Shown: positions 1-9,276 of the stretch, one piece after another | Position numbering within the stretch: position 1 is the stretch's first letter | Layout of the letters: the number at the start of each line of letters is the position of its first letter | Source: Vibrio vulnificus NBRC 15645 = ATCC 27562 | Lineage (GTDB): Bacteria > Pseudomonadota > Gammaproteobacteria > Enterobacterales > Vibrionaceae | Length of the DNA: 64,000 nt | Reading direction: 5' to 3' | Assembly (NCBI RefSeq): GCF_002224265.1 | Contig: NZ_CP012881.1 | Location: 682,001-746,000 of the forward strand | Made by a program: the position numbers and the translations under genes | The notes under the pieces: generated by a model | Databases searched by the model: none | Seen by the model: only the letters and a program-made list of their open reading frames with translations | What the model was told of the DNA's origin: nothing

Positions 1-834
1 CGGTTCGTCACTCAAACCCAGTTCAGAGGCAAGGCTACCCGAAATCGAGATATCGCCTTTCACGTTTGGTTGAGCAACAAAGATTTGCAGCTTGCCATCT
101 TCACTTACCGATGCGTTGATGTAGTCCGATTGACCATTGATGTACGTTGCCAATTCTTCAATATCATCACCGCTTTTCGCCATGATGTTGATTTCCAAAT
201 CGATAACATTGCCATCTTCATCTTCACCCATCTCTGGCAATACGATGTTCAGCTCTGCGTTATCCGCGCTCACTTCCCAATCTTTGTTTTTGCCATTTTC
301 AGACTGGAAGGTGGTGCCACCCATGCGGAAATCATCGGCACGGATACTGGTTAAGCCCATAATCATCGCTTCACCAGAGTTAGAACCAATCTGGAATGCT
401 GCATCACCGAAGGTGCCGTTCAGTAGACGTCGTCCACCAAACGATGTGGTTTCAGCAATACGGTTAATCTCGTCTTGTAGAGCACTCGCTTCTTCATGAA
501 TCGCTTGGCGCTCAGACGTTGAGTTGGTACCGTTTGCGGATTGAATCGACAAGTCACGCATACGCTGCAAGACTGCCGTCGCTTCATTCATCGCCCCTTC
601 GGCGGTTTGAGCGATAGAGATACCATCGTTGGCATTACGCATCGCCACATCTAGGCCACGAGACTGAGCGGTTAAGCGGTTAGAAATTTGCAAACCGGCC
701 GCATCATCTTTGGCGCTATTAATTTTATGACCAGATGACAAACGTTCCATTGAGGTGTTTAACTCATCTGTCGCTTTGTTTAGATAACGTTGCGCAGTCA
801 TCGCGGATACGTTAGTGCTTACTGTTACAGCCAT
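1..834 (-). CDS. flaC: Flagellin (polar filament subunit), 3' end cut by window edge
   Basis: Structural subunit of the polar flagellar filament. Translation of the minus strand from the ATG at 834 begins [20 protein letters not shown] and continues with the conserved flagellin D0/D1 helices ([20 protein letters not shown], then [17 protein letters not shown]). 278 codons are visible; the C-terminal D1/D0 part lies outside the window. A Shine-Dalgarno AAAGGAG sits just upstream. The gene follows flgL in the same orientation, the usual place for flaC in vibrios. Family assignment is certain. The letter C rests on position and is less sure, because vibrios carry several similar flagellins. Confidence 0.85.
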   Translation of the reverse strand, partial: MAVTVSTNVSAMTAQRYLNKATDELNTSMERLSSGHKINSAKDDAAGLQISNRLTAQSRGLDVAMRNANDGISIAQTAEGAMNEATAVLQRMRDLSIQSANGTNSTSERQAIHEEASALQDEINRIAETTSFGGRRLLNGTFGDAAFQIGSNSGEAMIMGLTSIRADDFRMGGTTFQSENGKNKDWEVSADNAELNIVLPEMGEDEDGNVIDLEINIMAKSGDDIEELATYINGQSDYINASVSEDGKLQIFVAQPNVKGDISISGSLASELGLSDEP

Positions 835-851
835 TTTGCTCTCCTTTCGAG

Positions 852-869
852 TTCGCAAGCTTGTGCGAA
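852..869 (-). other. Stem-loop just upstream of the flagellin ribosome binding site
   Basis: TTCGCA and TGCGAA form a perfect 6-bp inverted repeat with a 6-nt loop, ending about 5 nt before the AAAGGAG ribosome binding site. It could modulate translation of the flagellin mRNA; that role is inference. Confidence 0.4.
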
Positions 870-917
870 GCGGCCAGCTTTACTCTCTTATGGAAAAGCA
901 CTGACCGTAATTACTTG

Positions 918-943
918 CTAAAACCGCCGGTGGCAGTTTTTAG
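918..943 (-). other. Stem-loop in the flagellin 5' leader
   Basis: Read on the minus strand, CTAAAAACTGCC and GGCGGTTTTAG pair over 11 positions with one bulged A, one G-U pair and a 3-nt loop. It lies between the putative sigma-54 promoter and the start codon. No U-tract follows, so it is not an obvious terminator. Confidence 0.45.
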
Positions 944-972
944 AACCGGTAAATCATTTCTGGTTTAGTAGA

Positions 973-989
973 TTCAATTTGTGTGCCAA
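973..989 (-). promoter_or_regulatory. Putative sigma-54 promoter of the flagellin gene
   Basis: The minus strand reads TTGGCACACAAATTGAA. The -24 element is perfect and the spacing is correct, but the -12 element has GA instead of GC. It closely resembles the flgB promoter in this window (TTGGCACACTAATTGCT). It implies a 5' leader of about 125 nt. No convincing sigma-28 site was found between here and the start codon. Confidence 0.55.
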
Positions 990-1290
990 CTTTTTAAAAC
1001 AAGACTGTTATCTGCCTTATTTCTAAGAAAACATACACTTACAAAGTAATATTTTTCTTTCAACTTCTTCAACCTCTTTGTTTTGCTCTCTATCTACTGG
1101 CATTGCCACTTTGCCGCTTTGCCGCTTTTAGAGACGTCTGCCGGGAGGTGGCAAGGTTTTTCTGGTTATCCGCACTTAAGGCATGGCTCATAAGGCATCA
1201 ATGTTGAAAAACCAACAAGAGGTTTCCTAAAGTCTGTTGTTCACACTCACGATACCGTCATCTCATTCAGAGGCGGTTCGTTCTTGCTCA
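990..1290. other. Intergenic region flaC-flgL, candidate enhancer repeats
   Basis: No gene is visible. On the minus strand around 1099-1130 there is a cluster of GCGGCAAA/GTGGCAA repeats (plus-strand TTTGCCGC twice, TTGCCAC once). It lies about 110-160 bp upstream of the sigma-54 promoter, a typical distance for an enhancer-binding activator such as FlrC. That role is inference. Confidence 0.35.
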
Positions 1291-2484
1291 CTACAAGTAA
1301 TTAAATAATGTGAGATCTTTCGTTTTACCAAACGCGAGCTGCGAAGCTTGCAACGCGCGTGAATTCTCATTGAATTCAATAATTGCCTTGGAGTAATCCA
1401 AGTCTTCAAAATTACTCTTTGCTTTCGCTAAAGAGAGATTGAAATCTTCATGTTGCTGCTCTTGGATATCCAGTGTACTTAGGCGAGCACCAATGTCGGT
1501 GCGCGCTTTGTTGAGATGGATAAAGGCAGCATGAAATTCTTCCGTTACTTGGTGCAACTTCGCCGTGGCATTGGCATCAGACACCGATGCTTCAGAGTAT
1601 TTCTCTGCATTTTTGAAGCTATCGAAAATAGAAAATGTTTCTCTTGGCTTTAGCTCAATCACGTCACCTTTCTGGATCTGGCCTTTGAGCTGAATCGTAA
1701 GATCTTCATACTGGATGCCTGTTGATGGGTTGAACTCATCAGCGGCAACCACACTGCCATCTTTTTCTAATTGGTATCCCCAGCGACCATTACTCATATC
1801 AACCATGGTGACGCGATAAGTCGCTTTATCGAAATAGTCTTCGTTCACTGCTTTTTCGAGCAACAACTCAGAAGCATTTTGCAACTGATATTCTGGTTCG
1901 TAATCGCCAAAGGGATTCGGAATATCCATAAACAGCTTACTGCCAGGATCATTCATCGCCATTTCAAGATTAGCCGACACTCGCATTTTGCGTTGGTAGT
2001 CATCCCCTGCATAAGTCACCGTGCCATCATAGTCACGGAAAAACGGCTGCGATTTTGGCTTGGTGCCAGCGAAGGTATAGTTGCCGGATTCATCTTGTGC
2101 ATTGGCAAGGTAGAGGAAATTGGTGGCCAGTTCCTCAATTTCACGTCGTTTCGCGCGACGATCTTCCGGTGATAATGCACCGTTAATCATTTCCATCACG
2201 GTACGTTTCGCCTCGTCTGCAAACTGCTCTTGGTTAGCCACATTCACTTCATGCTGCTCAAGGCGGTTACGTACTAGGACGATCGCATCAAGATACTGTT
2301 TTAACTGCTCAGACTGCTGGCCAATATTTTGAATGTAGTGTGTCGCAAGCGGGTCATCACTCGGTGATAACAATTTCTTGCCAGACGCCAACTGCGCTTG
2401 GTTATGATGGATTTTGTTTTCCATGCGGCGCAAATCGTTTTGCACCGACTGATAGTTATGGAAACTGGCGATACGGCTAATCAT
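1291..2484 (-). CDS. flgL: Flagellar hook-filament junction protein FlgL (HAP3)
   Basis: Second of the two adaptor rings joining hook to filament, exported by the flagellar type III system. It has 397 residues, the usual Vibrio length. The N-terminus (MISRIASFHNYQSVQNDLRR) and C-terminus (SRALQASQLAFGKTKDLTLF) carry the flagellin-like heptad helices of the FlgL family. The start at 2484 is preceded by a GGGGAGCAGG ribosome binding site. It lies 12 bp downstream of flgK, so flgKL form one operon, presumably read from the sigma-54 promoter upstream of flgK. Confidence 0.95.
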   Translation of the reverse strand: MISRIASFHNYQSVQNDLRRMENKIHHNQAQLASGKKLLSPSDDPLATHYIQNIGQQSEQLKQYLDAIVLVRNRLEQHEVNVANQEQFADEAKRTVMEMINGALSPEDRRAKRREIEELATNFLYLANAQDESGNYTFAGTKPKSQPFFRDYDGTVTYAGDDYQRKMRVSANLEMAMNDPGSKLFMDIPNPFGDYEPEYQLQNASELLLEKAVNEDYFDKATYRVTMVDMSNGRWGYQLEKDGSVVAADEFNPSTGIQYEDLTIQLKGQIQKGDVIELKPRETFSIFDSFKNAEKYSEASVSDANATAKLHQVTEEFHAAFIHLNKARTDIGARLSTLDIQEQQHEDFNLSLAKAKSNFEDLDYSKAIIEFNENSRALQASQLAFGKTKDLTLFNYL

Positions 2485-2496
2485 TTACCTGCTCCC

Positions 2497-4413
2497 CTAT
2501 CTTAATTGCAAAATGGTGTTAAAGGTGTCATTGGCCGCCTGCATAATGCGTGACGAAGCCATATACGCTTGCTGAAAACGCATCATGTTTGCCGCCTCTT
2601 CATCGAGGTTAACACCAGCGATTGAAGCCATTCGTTCTTGTGCGGCTTGGTTTTCATGCTGCGCAATATTGGCTAACCGTGTTGCAGTAGAGTTGCGTAA
2701 GCCAACGTTCGTATTGAGATTGTGGTAGACATCGATGATGGTTGACTGATTACCATCCATCTTTTTATCCAATTGAATTTGCTGCATTTTACGCAAATTC
2801 CCGTTATCACCTTCAGACGGAACAAGGTTAGCGGTGAACTTATCGTTTGCCCACGCTCCAGCGGTCAATTCAAAGACGGTCTCTTTACCCTCTTTATAAC
2901 TGGGATGCGATGATGGCAAAGTCACTGAAACCGGACCTTTAGGTGGATATGGCTCCGGGCTTCGTACCACGTTGCCTTTAGTGTCAATCACCGCAAACTG
3001 ATCGCCTTGAGGTGACACAATCACTTCAAACTCGCGCAAATCACCCGCTGCCAAAATGTTAAATTGAGCGGTTCCTTGAGCAAAACTGGTGGAGGCTTCA
3101 TAGCTTTGTGCAGCAATCATACTCGCATCATTCGTTGCGACTTGCATTTGCGCTGCCGAGTTACGTGTTGGGCGCAATAAGATTTTTTCGCCCGCTTTGG
3201 GCTCATTTCTTACTTCAACACGCATACCATCCATATAAAATGCAGACTTAGCTGAATCTAAAGAGACGGAAACCGTTTCGCCTGATGGTTTGGTCACCGT
3301 ATAGTTACTGCCGTCATAACGAAGCGCGTACTCACCGCCTTTGAGCGACGCCAAATCGTTAATAAAAACGGCTACTTCGGCTTGCGAATCTGGTGCCGTC
3401 ACTGCTCTTGATTTGGCGATCACTTCGGCGTTTACATCAGTAAAAATCAATCCACCAATATTGCCACGTAAATCTAGCCCTTGTTTTTGCAGCTTGTTCA
3501 CTTCATCAGAAAATCCAGCGGCCATGCGGCCAAGTTCATCCATCACATGGGGAATTTGGTTATCACGCATGTCAAGCATGGCGCCGAGTTTGCCGTCTAG
3601 ACCAACGCTTTTAATCGGTTTTAATGACTTTCCTTCGTAGATTGCAAGGCGACGTTGATGAACATCTGGGTAGCCATCAATCATCTTCAGTTGGCTTGCT
3701 TCCGTGCCTGAGACGAGCGTATGGCCATTACCGATATGCACGTTAAAACCTTCCGCGTTTTTCCGCGGAGTCACGGTTACTTTAGTGTATTCAGAAAGCT
3801 CTTTGACCAACTTTTCGTGTTGGTCCATCAAGTCATTGTGAGGGCCAGGTGTGCGCATCATCAAGCGGTGAATATCACGAATTTCAACCGCAATCTGGTT
3901 GATACGCTCGATACCCATATCGAGTTTTTTATTGGTGACATCGTATTGCTGACGAATGGTTTCGTGAAAGCCATTAACGGTTTCACTGATGATTCGCGCT
4001 TTTTCCAGTAGAACTTTTCGCGCGCCAATATCGTTTGGGCTGTCCGCCAAGGTTTTTAGCGCATCGAACCATTCATTAAGATTTTCAGGAATTTTTTTCG
4101 ACGCCACTGAAGAAAGCATGCTTGAAAGCATTTCTAAGTTCGCTTCGACATCCCCTTTGTTGGCAAAGTTGGTGGTGGAAAGATTAAGCTCATTAACGGC
4201 AAATTGGTCCCATGAGCGGCGAACATTTTCCACATGCACGCCCATGCCGTAGGTAGAACCACCAAACTGACGGGGATCATTGGTCGCTTGAATGACCGAC
4301 TGACGGCTATAACCTTCTGTATTTACGTTAGAAATGTTATGACCGGTAGTATTTAATTGTCTCTGAGCTGTCAGTACGCTCTGAGTACCTACATTCAGAA
4401 GATCCGACGCCAT
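2497..4413 (-). CDS. flgK: Flagellar hook-associated protein FlgK (HAP1)
   Basis: First junction ring at the hook tip. It has 638 residues. The N-terminus MASDLLNVGTQSVLTAQRQL with NTTGHNISNVNTEGYSRQ is the conserved rod/hook/HAP motif, and the C-terminus MMRFQQAYMASSRIMQAAND closes the D0 helix pair. A large variable middle domain (about residues 330-540) is normal for the family. A GGGGG ribosome binding site precedes the ATG. It is separated from flgJ by a terminator and has its own sigma-54 promoter, so flgKL is a distinct unit. Confidence 0.96.
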   Translation of the reverse strand: MASDLLNVGTQSVLTAQRQLNTTGHNISNVNTEGYSRQSVIQATNDPRQFGGSTYGMGVHVENVRRSWDQFAVNELNLSTTNFANKGDVEANLEMLSSMLSSVASKKIPENLNEWFDALKTLADSPNDIGARKVLLEKARIISETVNGFHETIRQQYDVTNKKLDMGIERINQIAVEIRDIHRLMMRTPGPHNDLMDQHEKLVKELSEYTKVTVTPRKNAEGFNVHIGNGHTLVSGTEASQLKMIDGYPDVHQRRLAIYEGKSLKPIKSVGLDGKLGAMLDMRDNQIPHVMDELGRMAAGFSDEVNKLQKQGLDLRGNIGGLIFTDVNAEVIAKSRAVTAPDSQAEVAVFINDLASLKGGEYALRYDGSNYTVTKPSGETVSVSLDSAKSAFYMDGMRVEVRNEPKAGEKILLRPTRNSAAQMQVATNDASMIAAQSYEASTSFAQGTAQFNILAAGDLREFEVIVSPQGDQFAVIDTKGNVVRSPEPYPPKGPVSVTLPSSHPSYKEGKETVFELTAGAWANDKFTANLVPSEGDNGNLRKMQQIQLDKKMDGNQSTIIDVYHNLNTNVGLRNSTATRLANIAQHENQAAQERMASIAGVNLDEEAANMMRFQQAYMASSRIMQAANDTFNTILQLR

Positions 4414-4468
4414 AATGCCCCCAAAAACTCAATCAAATCAGTGAAAACTGATCACCTAACGGTAAAAA

Positions 4469-4485
4469 TGCAAAAGATATGCCAA
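4469..4485 (-). promoter_or_regulatory. Sigma-54 promoter of flgKL
   Basis: The minus strand reads TTGGCATATCTTTTGCA: GG at -24 and GC at -12 with the required 10-nt spacing, 56 bp upstream of the flgK start codon. This places flgKL in the FlrC/RpoN-dependent class of Vibrio flagellar genes (family knowledge). Confidence 0.85.
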
Positions 4486-4534
4486 CAAAAAGAAACAACC
4501 GATATAGAAAGGATTTTAGGGTCAAGAAAGGGTG

Positions 4535-4562
4535 AAAAAACGGCCTACTTTTAAGTAGGCCG
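4535..4562 (-). terminator. Rho-independent terminator after flgJ
   Basis: CGGCCTACTT and its complement around 4541-4562 form a perfect stem. On the minus strand it is followed by TTTTTT. It ends the flgFGHIJ transcript just before the flgK promoter region is passed. Confidence 0.85.
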
Positions 4563-4570
4563 CTGGGAAA

Positions 4571-5491
4571 TTACATGTTGTCGATACGTTGCTGCACTTT
4601 GAGCACTTTGTCGGCGTACTCAGGATCCGTCGCATAACCTGCACGATGAATACCGCGAATAAAGCTTTCAGAATCGCCATTGTGCTGAAGTGCGGTCTGA
4701 TAACGCGGATTGTTATTTAAAAACGCCACGTAATCATTAAAGCTGTCGGCAAACGAATCGTATGAACGAAACGCTGCCGTTTCCTTCACTGGCGTATTGT
4801 CGTGGAACTCTAAAGTTTGCGTAGTAACTTTGTCACCCGCCCAGCTGCGATCCGCTTTGATGTTGAAGAGGTTATTGCTGCTGCCACGAGCATTTTTCAC
4901 CACTTTCTGCCCCCAGCCTGTTTCCAAGGCCGCTTGTGCGAGCAATAGAGAAGGTTCAACCCCTAAGGATTTTGCCGCCCTTTCCGCGTAAGGTCTCATC
5001 GAAGTAATGAACGACTCTGGTGAATCAAACCTTGCCTTGTCACTGCGAGCGAGCTGGCCTGACTCAATCAGGCGCTGCTCGGTTTCTCGTGCTTTCGAGC
5101 GATTGATTGGCATACGTTGTGGCGCTTCTTTCCCCGCTTCACGCATTGCCAACTCTTTTTGATCGATGCCTTTTCCACTGCTTAACTGCGCCACAATCAT
5201 GTCCGCTAAGCCAAGTGAACCGGAAGAACTGAGCTCACTGGCCATCTGTTCATCCAACATTTGACGATAGAACAGCTGGTTTTGGCTGTTCATCAGATCT
5301 GATTCAAAACCACTATTGGCTTCACGCATCGATTTAAACAACATGGACGTAAAAATCGACTCAAACTGTTTAGCTGCCGCTTCTAGTGCTTTTTGTTCAC
5401 CGCCATCTTTGTCGTTCACGGCTTGCTGACGTAGCTTATCAAGATTGCTAATGTCGTGAATAAAACCGATGTCGTTTGGATTGTTAATCAT
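4571..5491 (-). CDS. flgJ: Flagellar rod assembly protein / peptidoglycan hydrolase FlgJ
   Basis: Periplasmic protein that caps the growing rod and cuts peptidoglycan to let it pass. It has 306 residues and two domains. Residues about 30-110 are the rod-binding domain (ALEAAAKQFESIFTSMLFKS). About 150-306 are a GH73-type glucosaminidase domain with the catalytic-region motif AALETGWGQKV and the tail HRAGYATDPEYADKVLKVQQ. It is the last gene of the flgF-J operon, 16 bp after flgI, and a terminator follows. Confidence 0.95.
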   Translation of the reverse strand: MINNPNDIGFIHDISNLDKLRQQAVNDKDGGEQKALEAAAKQFESIFTSMLFKSMREANSGFESDLMNSQNQLFYRQMLDEQMASELSSSGSLGLADMIVAQLSSGKGIDQKELAMREAGKEAPQRMPINRSKARETEQRLIESGQLARSDKARFDSPESFITSMRPYAERAAKSLGVEPSLLLAQAALETGWGQKVVKNARGSSNNLFNIKADRSWAGDKVTTQTLEFHDNTPVKETAAFRSYDSFADSFNDYVAFLNNNPRYQTALQHNGDSESFIRGIHRAGYATDPEYADKVLKVQQRIDNM

Positions 5492-5507
5492 ATTGCCTCC
5501 AAACCGA

Positions 5508-6599
5508 TCAGATGATGATCAGTTGTCCCTCGATGGCACCCGCTTGTTTAAGCGCTTGTAGAATGGCCATCAAGTCTGACGGTGCAGCACCGACTTGGTT
5601 AACCGCGCGCACAAGATCATCCAAGGTTAAGCCCGGCTCAAATTTGAACATCTTGCCTTGTTCTTCGGTTACTGAAATGTCTGAATTGGGAACAACGACG
5701 GTTTCGCCACCCGAGAAACCATTTGGCTGGCTCACACTCAAGTTTTCTTTAATCGCAACCGTCATGCCACCGTGAGTCACGGCCGCAGGTTTTAATCGAA
5801 CATGTTTACCCACCACAATGGTACCCGTACGTGAGTTAACAATGATTTTGGCTGCACCGTCTGCTGGATCAAACTCGAGGTTTTCAATCGCAGAAAGAAA
5901 AGCGACACGTTGACTGATGTCGCGGGGCGCTCGCACACGTACCGAAGTCGCATCGACCGCAGAGGCCATTTGAGGACCAAGGAAATTGTTGACGGCATCG
6001 GCCATGCGTTGTGCGGTGGTGAAATCAGATTCAAGTAAGTTGAATGTAATGAAGTCGCCACGGCCAAATGGGGTTGGCACTTCACGCTCAACCATGGCAC
6101 CGCTAGAGATAATACCGACGGTCGGGTTATTGCCGACGATTTTGGAGCCATCCGCCCCTTCTGCGCTAAAACCGCTCACCACTAAGTTGCCTTGTGCCAC
6201 GGCATAAACTTGCCCATCCAAACCTTTCAAGAAGGTTTGCAGCAAGGTGCCGCCACGTAAGCTCTTGGCACTGCCAATAGAGGAGACCGTCACATCAATC
6301 TGTTGACCGGGTTTAGAAAAAGGAGGAAGTTCTGCCGTTACCATTACAGCGGCCACGTTTTTGATTTTTGGCTTGGTACCCGCAGGCAACTGAATGCCGA
6401 AGTTTTGTAGCATTGCGGCAAAACTTTGCTCGGTAAAGGGTGTGGATTCGCCCGTGCCAGGCAAGCCAGAGACAAGCCCGTAACCTACCAATTGGTTGCT
6501 TCTTACACCTGCAACCTGAGCAACATCTTTAATACGCGCCGCATAGGCCGAGGTCATCGGCAGTACAAAACATAACAACAGTAGGGTGAACTTTTTCAT
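5508..6599 (-). CDS. flgI: Flagellar P-ring protein FlgI
   Basis: Builds the periplasmic P ring (bushing) around the rod. It has 363 residues, with a cleavable Sec signal peptide ([20 protein letters not shown]). The conserved start of the mature protein is [20 protein letters not shown], followed by [11 protein letters not shown]. In vibrios the P ring is further supported by the T ring (MotX/MotY) and the H ring (FlgO, FlgP, FlgT), the last encoded about 10 kb away in this window. It lies between flgH and flgJ in the same operon. Confidence 0.96.
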
Positions 6600-6658
6600 C
6601 TTAACTTACCTTTCTCTAGTGCAGGATCAAGCCGTCAAATTGCCATCGGCTTTGCCGC

Positions 6659-7438
6659 TTATAGAGAGACATTAAAGAATCGTGCCAAGAATCCAGGCTC
6701 TTGCATATCTTGTTGTGTTCCAGTGCCAGAATATTGAATTCTTGCGTTGGAAACGCGATTTGACGCAATAGTGTTGTCGAAACTAATGTCGTCTGGACGA
6801 ATTGTGCCACTGAGGCGAATGTACTCATCACCCGTATTCAACGTCAGCCACTTCTCACCACGAATCACGAGGTTGCCATTGGCCAGCACTTCAATCACTT
6901 CCACGGTGATGTAACCACTGATGCTGTTGCTCTGTTTTGCCGACGCATCGCCAGTGAAATTGTTTGAGTTGGTCAGGTTGTAAGAGAAATTATACTTACC
7001 GTCGATTTGGAGCTCCTTTCCACCCACTTCAAGGGGGTCCATGCTTGAATCGTTGCTTTTCGACAGGTCCGCATTGGCGCTTTTGGAAGCATTGGTCTTT
7101 TCATCCAGAGTGACGGTAATGATGTCACCAACGCCGCGAGGCTTCGAGTCATCATAAAGATTCGACAAATGATTCACGCTAAATAGCGAGCCCGTTTCTG
7201 CAGCATAGTGCTCTGGCTGCTGTTTCGGATGAATGGGAGCCCATGCAGGATCGCCTGCCACAGGATCGCTACGTCCACGCAAAGTATCGACAATACCCGA
7301 GCTTTCGTCCTTCGACTTATCCCCTTCAACCGCATCCACCACCGTCGTCGCGTTGACCACTTCTGGGGTTTCGATTGGCTCAAGCATGGTACAGCCACTC
7401 ATGATGGTGACTAAAGCAATCAGACTGATGCGTTTCAT
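6659..7438 (-). CDS. flgH: Flagellar L-ring lipoprotein FlgH
   Basis: Outer-membrane L-ring protein. The frame is open upstream to 7468, but the start at 7438 is preferred: it is preceded by AGGAGAGAA and opens directly into a lipoprotein signal [16 protein letters not shown], with lipobox M-S-G-C. That gives 259 residues, the usual length. The conserved block [20 protein letters not shown] and the C-terminal [11 protein letters not shown] are typical of FlgH. It lies between flgG and flgI. Confidence 0.95.
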   Translation of the reverse strand: MKRISLIALVTIMSGCTMLEPIETPEVVNATTVVDAVEGDKSKDESSGIVDTLRGRSDPVAGDPAWAPIHPKQQPEHYAAETGSLFSVNHLSNLYDDSKPRGVGDIITVTLDEKTNASKSANADLSKSNDSSMDPLEVGGKELQIDGKYNFSYNLTNSNNFTGDASAKQSNSISGYITVEVIEVLANGNLVIRGEKWLTLNTGDEYIRLSGTIRPDDISFDNTIASNRVSNARIQYSGTGTQQDMQEPGFLARFFNVSL

Positions 7439-7475
7439 GGCGATATTCTCTCCTACTCGTTTAGCCAACCAGCGC

Positions 7476-8264
7476 TTAAAGCTGCTGGTTCACAAAACTC
7501 ATCATCTTATCGACCGATGAGATGACTTTTGAATTCATTTCGTAAACACGTTGCGCTTCGATCATGTTGACCAATTCTTCCGTTACGTTCACGTTGGATG
7601 TTTCTAGCATGGATTGGCGCACTTCGCCCAAGCCATCAAGGCCAGGTACCCCTTCTTGTGGGTCACCACTCGCCCCTGTCGGCAAGTAGAGGTTTTGACC
7701 GATTGGCTCTAGACCACCAGGGTTAACGAAGTCGGTAATCGTGATTTGTCCAACCACTTGGTTATTCTGCTGGCCACGAATACGCACAGAAACTTCACCG
7801 TCCGTACCAACAGTAATGGAAATCGCGTCTTCAGGGATCACAATTTCAGGCTCTAATGGGTAACCCGAACCGGACGTGACCACGACACCTTCACCGTTCA
7901 GAGTGAACTGGCCATTGCGGGAGTAACCAATGTTGCCGTCGGGCATGGTGATTTGGAAAAAGCCATCCCCTTCTACCATGAGATCCAACGCATTGGTGGT
8001 GGTTTGGGCGTTACCATGTGTGTGCACTTTTTGTGTTGCGACCACTTTTGAGCCCGCACCTAACATCAAACCACTGGGCAGTTGAGTATTCTGAGAAGAT
8101 TGACCACCAGGTTGGTTAATATTTTGGTAGAACAGATCTTCAAACACCGCTCGACCCTTTTTAAAACCGATGGTTGAGGCGTTCGCTAAGTTGTTTGAAA
8201 TTGTCGCGATATTGGTTTGTTGAGCGTCTAAGCCCGTTTTACTTACCCATAGTGCCGGATGCAT
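7476..8264 (-). CDS. flgG: Flagellar distal rod protein FlgG
   Basis: Forms the distal rod crossing the periplasm. It has 262 residues, as in all proteobacteria. The N-terminal [20 protein letters not shown] with [13 protein letters not shown] is the rod/hook signature, and the C-terminus [22 protein letters not shown] is the matching D0 helix. It lies 21 bp downstream of flgF in the same operon. Confidence 0.97.
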   Translation of the reverse strand: MHPALWVSKTGLDAQQTNIATISNNLANASTIGFKKGRAVFEDLFYQNINQPGGQSSQNTQLPSGLMLGAGSKVVATQKVHTHGNAQTTTNALDLMVEGDGFFQITMPDGNIGYSRNGQFTLNGEGVVVTSGSGYPLEPEIVIPEDAISITVGTDGEVSVRIRGQQNNQVVGQITITDFVNPGGLEPIGQNLYLPTGASGDPQEGVPGLDGLGEVRQSMLETSNVNVTEELVNMIEAQRVYEMNSKVISSVDKMMSFVNQQL

Positions 8265-8285
8265 AATCTGTGACCTCTAATTCTG

Positions 8286-9035
8286 TTAGCTCATACGAAG
8301 CAGAGAATCAGACGACTTGTCCATCTCTTCTGCTGTGCTCATCATTTTTACCTGCATCTCAAATTGACGTTGCAGGTCAATCAGAGCCGTCATTTCACCA
8401 ACAGCATTCACGTTGCTGCCCTCAATGGCACCTGTCATGATTTGCACAGTTGGATCCGCTTCGTACGGCTGATTGGGTTCCTTGTGGCGGAACAGGCCAT
8501 TGGTGTCTTTAAACAAAGCACTGTCATTGGTCTTGACCAGCTTAATACGATCGATTTCTTCCATCTCTTCCGCTGGCGCTCCTTGAGGTAAGACCGAGAT
8601 CGTACCATCGCGGCCGATTTCAATTTTGCTCACAGGAAGAGGAATGGTAATGGGTGCACCACCTTCCCCAAGGACCAAATGTCCACTGGCATTGCTCAGT
8701 AGTCCATTTTGATCGACTTTCAGATTACCGTTACGGGTTAACCCTTCTTTGCCTAGTTTATCCATCACCCCAATCCAACCATTTCCCTCAATCGTAATAT
8801 CGAGTTCACGGCCTGTGGTGATCACACTGCCTTGAGCAAAATTATGTCCTGGGCGCTCTGTCATGCTGAAAACTCGAGTAGGTAGCCCGTCACCGTACGC
8901 TTGCATTGAACGAGCTTGTGCTAAATCTGCACGAAACCCTGTTGTACTCACGTTGGCTAGGTTGTTCGCTCGTAGTTGCAGAGCCTGCATATTCTGCTTG
9001 GCACCACTCATAGCAAGAAAGAGTGCACGATCCAT
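8286..9035 (-). CDS. flgF: Flagellar proximal rod protein FlgF
   Basis: Proximal rod subunit, 249 residues from the ATG at 9035 (MDRALFLAMSGAKQNMQALQ). A TTG four codons upstream is in frame, but it overlaps the GGAGCGG ribosome binding site and is rejected. It carries RANNLANVSTTGFRADLAQA near the N-terminus and DLQRQFEMQVKMMSTAEEMD at the C-terminus. It is the first gene of flgFGHIJ, with its own sigma-54 promoter 36 bp upstream. Confidence 0.95.
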   Translation of the reverse strand: MDRALFLAMSGAKQNMQALQLRANNLANVSTTGFRADLAQARSMQAYGDGLPTRVFSMTERPGHNFAQGSVITTGRELDITIEGNGWIGVMDKLGKEGLTRNGNLKVDQNGLLSNASGHLVLGEGGAPITIPLPVSKIEIGRDGTISVLPQGAPAEEMEEIDRIKLVKTNDSALFKDTNGLFRHKEPNQPYEADPTVQIMTGAIEGSNVNAVGEMTALIDLQRQFEMQVKMMSTAEEMDKSSDSLLRMS

Positions 9036-9070
9036 AATCCGCTCCAAAAATCTTAATCTAAGACGTTAAA

Positions 9071-9087
9071 AGCAAGCATCATGCCAA
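9071..9087 (-). promoter_or_regulatory. Sigma-54 promoter of flgFGHIJ
   Basis: The minus strand reads TTGGCATGATGCTTGCT, with GG at -24, GC at -12 and 10 nt between. It is well placed upstream of flgF. Two copies of GGCAATCAGAGAG lie 40-110 bp further upstream (see repeat feature). Confidence 0.85.
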
Positions 9088-9135
9088 TTTATTTTACTCA
9101 ACAAATTCAATGATATAGAAATAAAATCACGAAAG

Positions 9136-9197
9136 TGGCAATCAGAGAGAGGCAAACCGTAGGTGGAAAAGATGCCGATCGGCAATCAGAGAGGCAA
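9136..9197. repeat. Direct repeat upstream of the flgF promoter, candidate activator sites
   Basis: GGCAATCAGAGAG occurs twice about 43 bp apart (plus-strand positions near 9138 and 9181), each followed by GGCAAA. The spacing relative to the sigma-54 promoter suits an enhancer element. Identity as FlrC sites is inference. Confidence 0.45.
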
Positions 9198-9218
9198 AGT
9201 ATGATAGATATGAATAAT

Positions 9219-9250
9219 GCTTAGCCTGAGTGAGGTCGTTCAGGCTAAGC
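9219..9250 (-). terminator. Stem-loop after flgE, probable weak terminator
   Basis: GCTTAGCCTGA and TCAGGCTAAGC form a perfect 11-bp stem with a 10-nt loop, 27 bp past the flgE stop codon. Only ATTATT follows, so termination may be partial and allow readthrough from flgBCDE into flgF. Confidence 0.6.
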
Positions 9251-9276
9251 ACCAGATGAATGTCATGTAAAAACGA

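Noticed and set aside
1771..4252. Plus-strand open frames inside flgL and flgK (up to 133 codons)
   Set aside because: Antisense shadows of strongly conserved flagellar genes, without ribosome binding sites or recognisable protein features.
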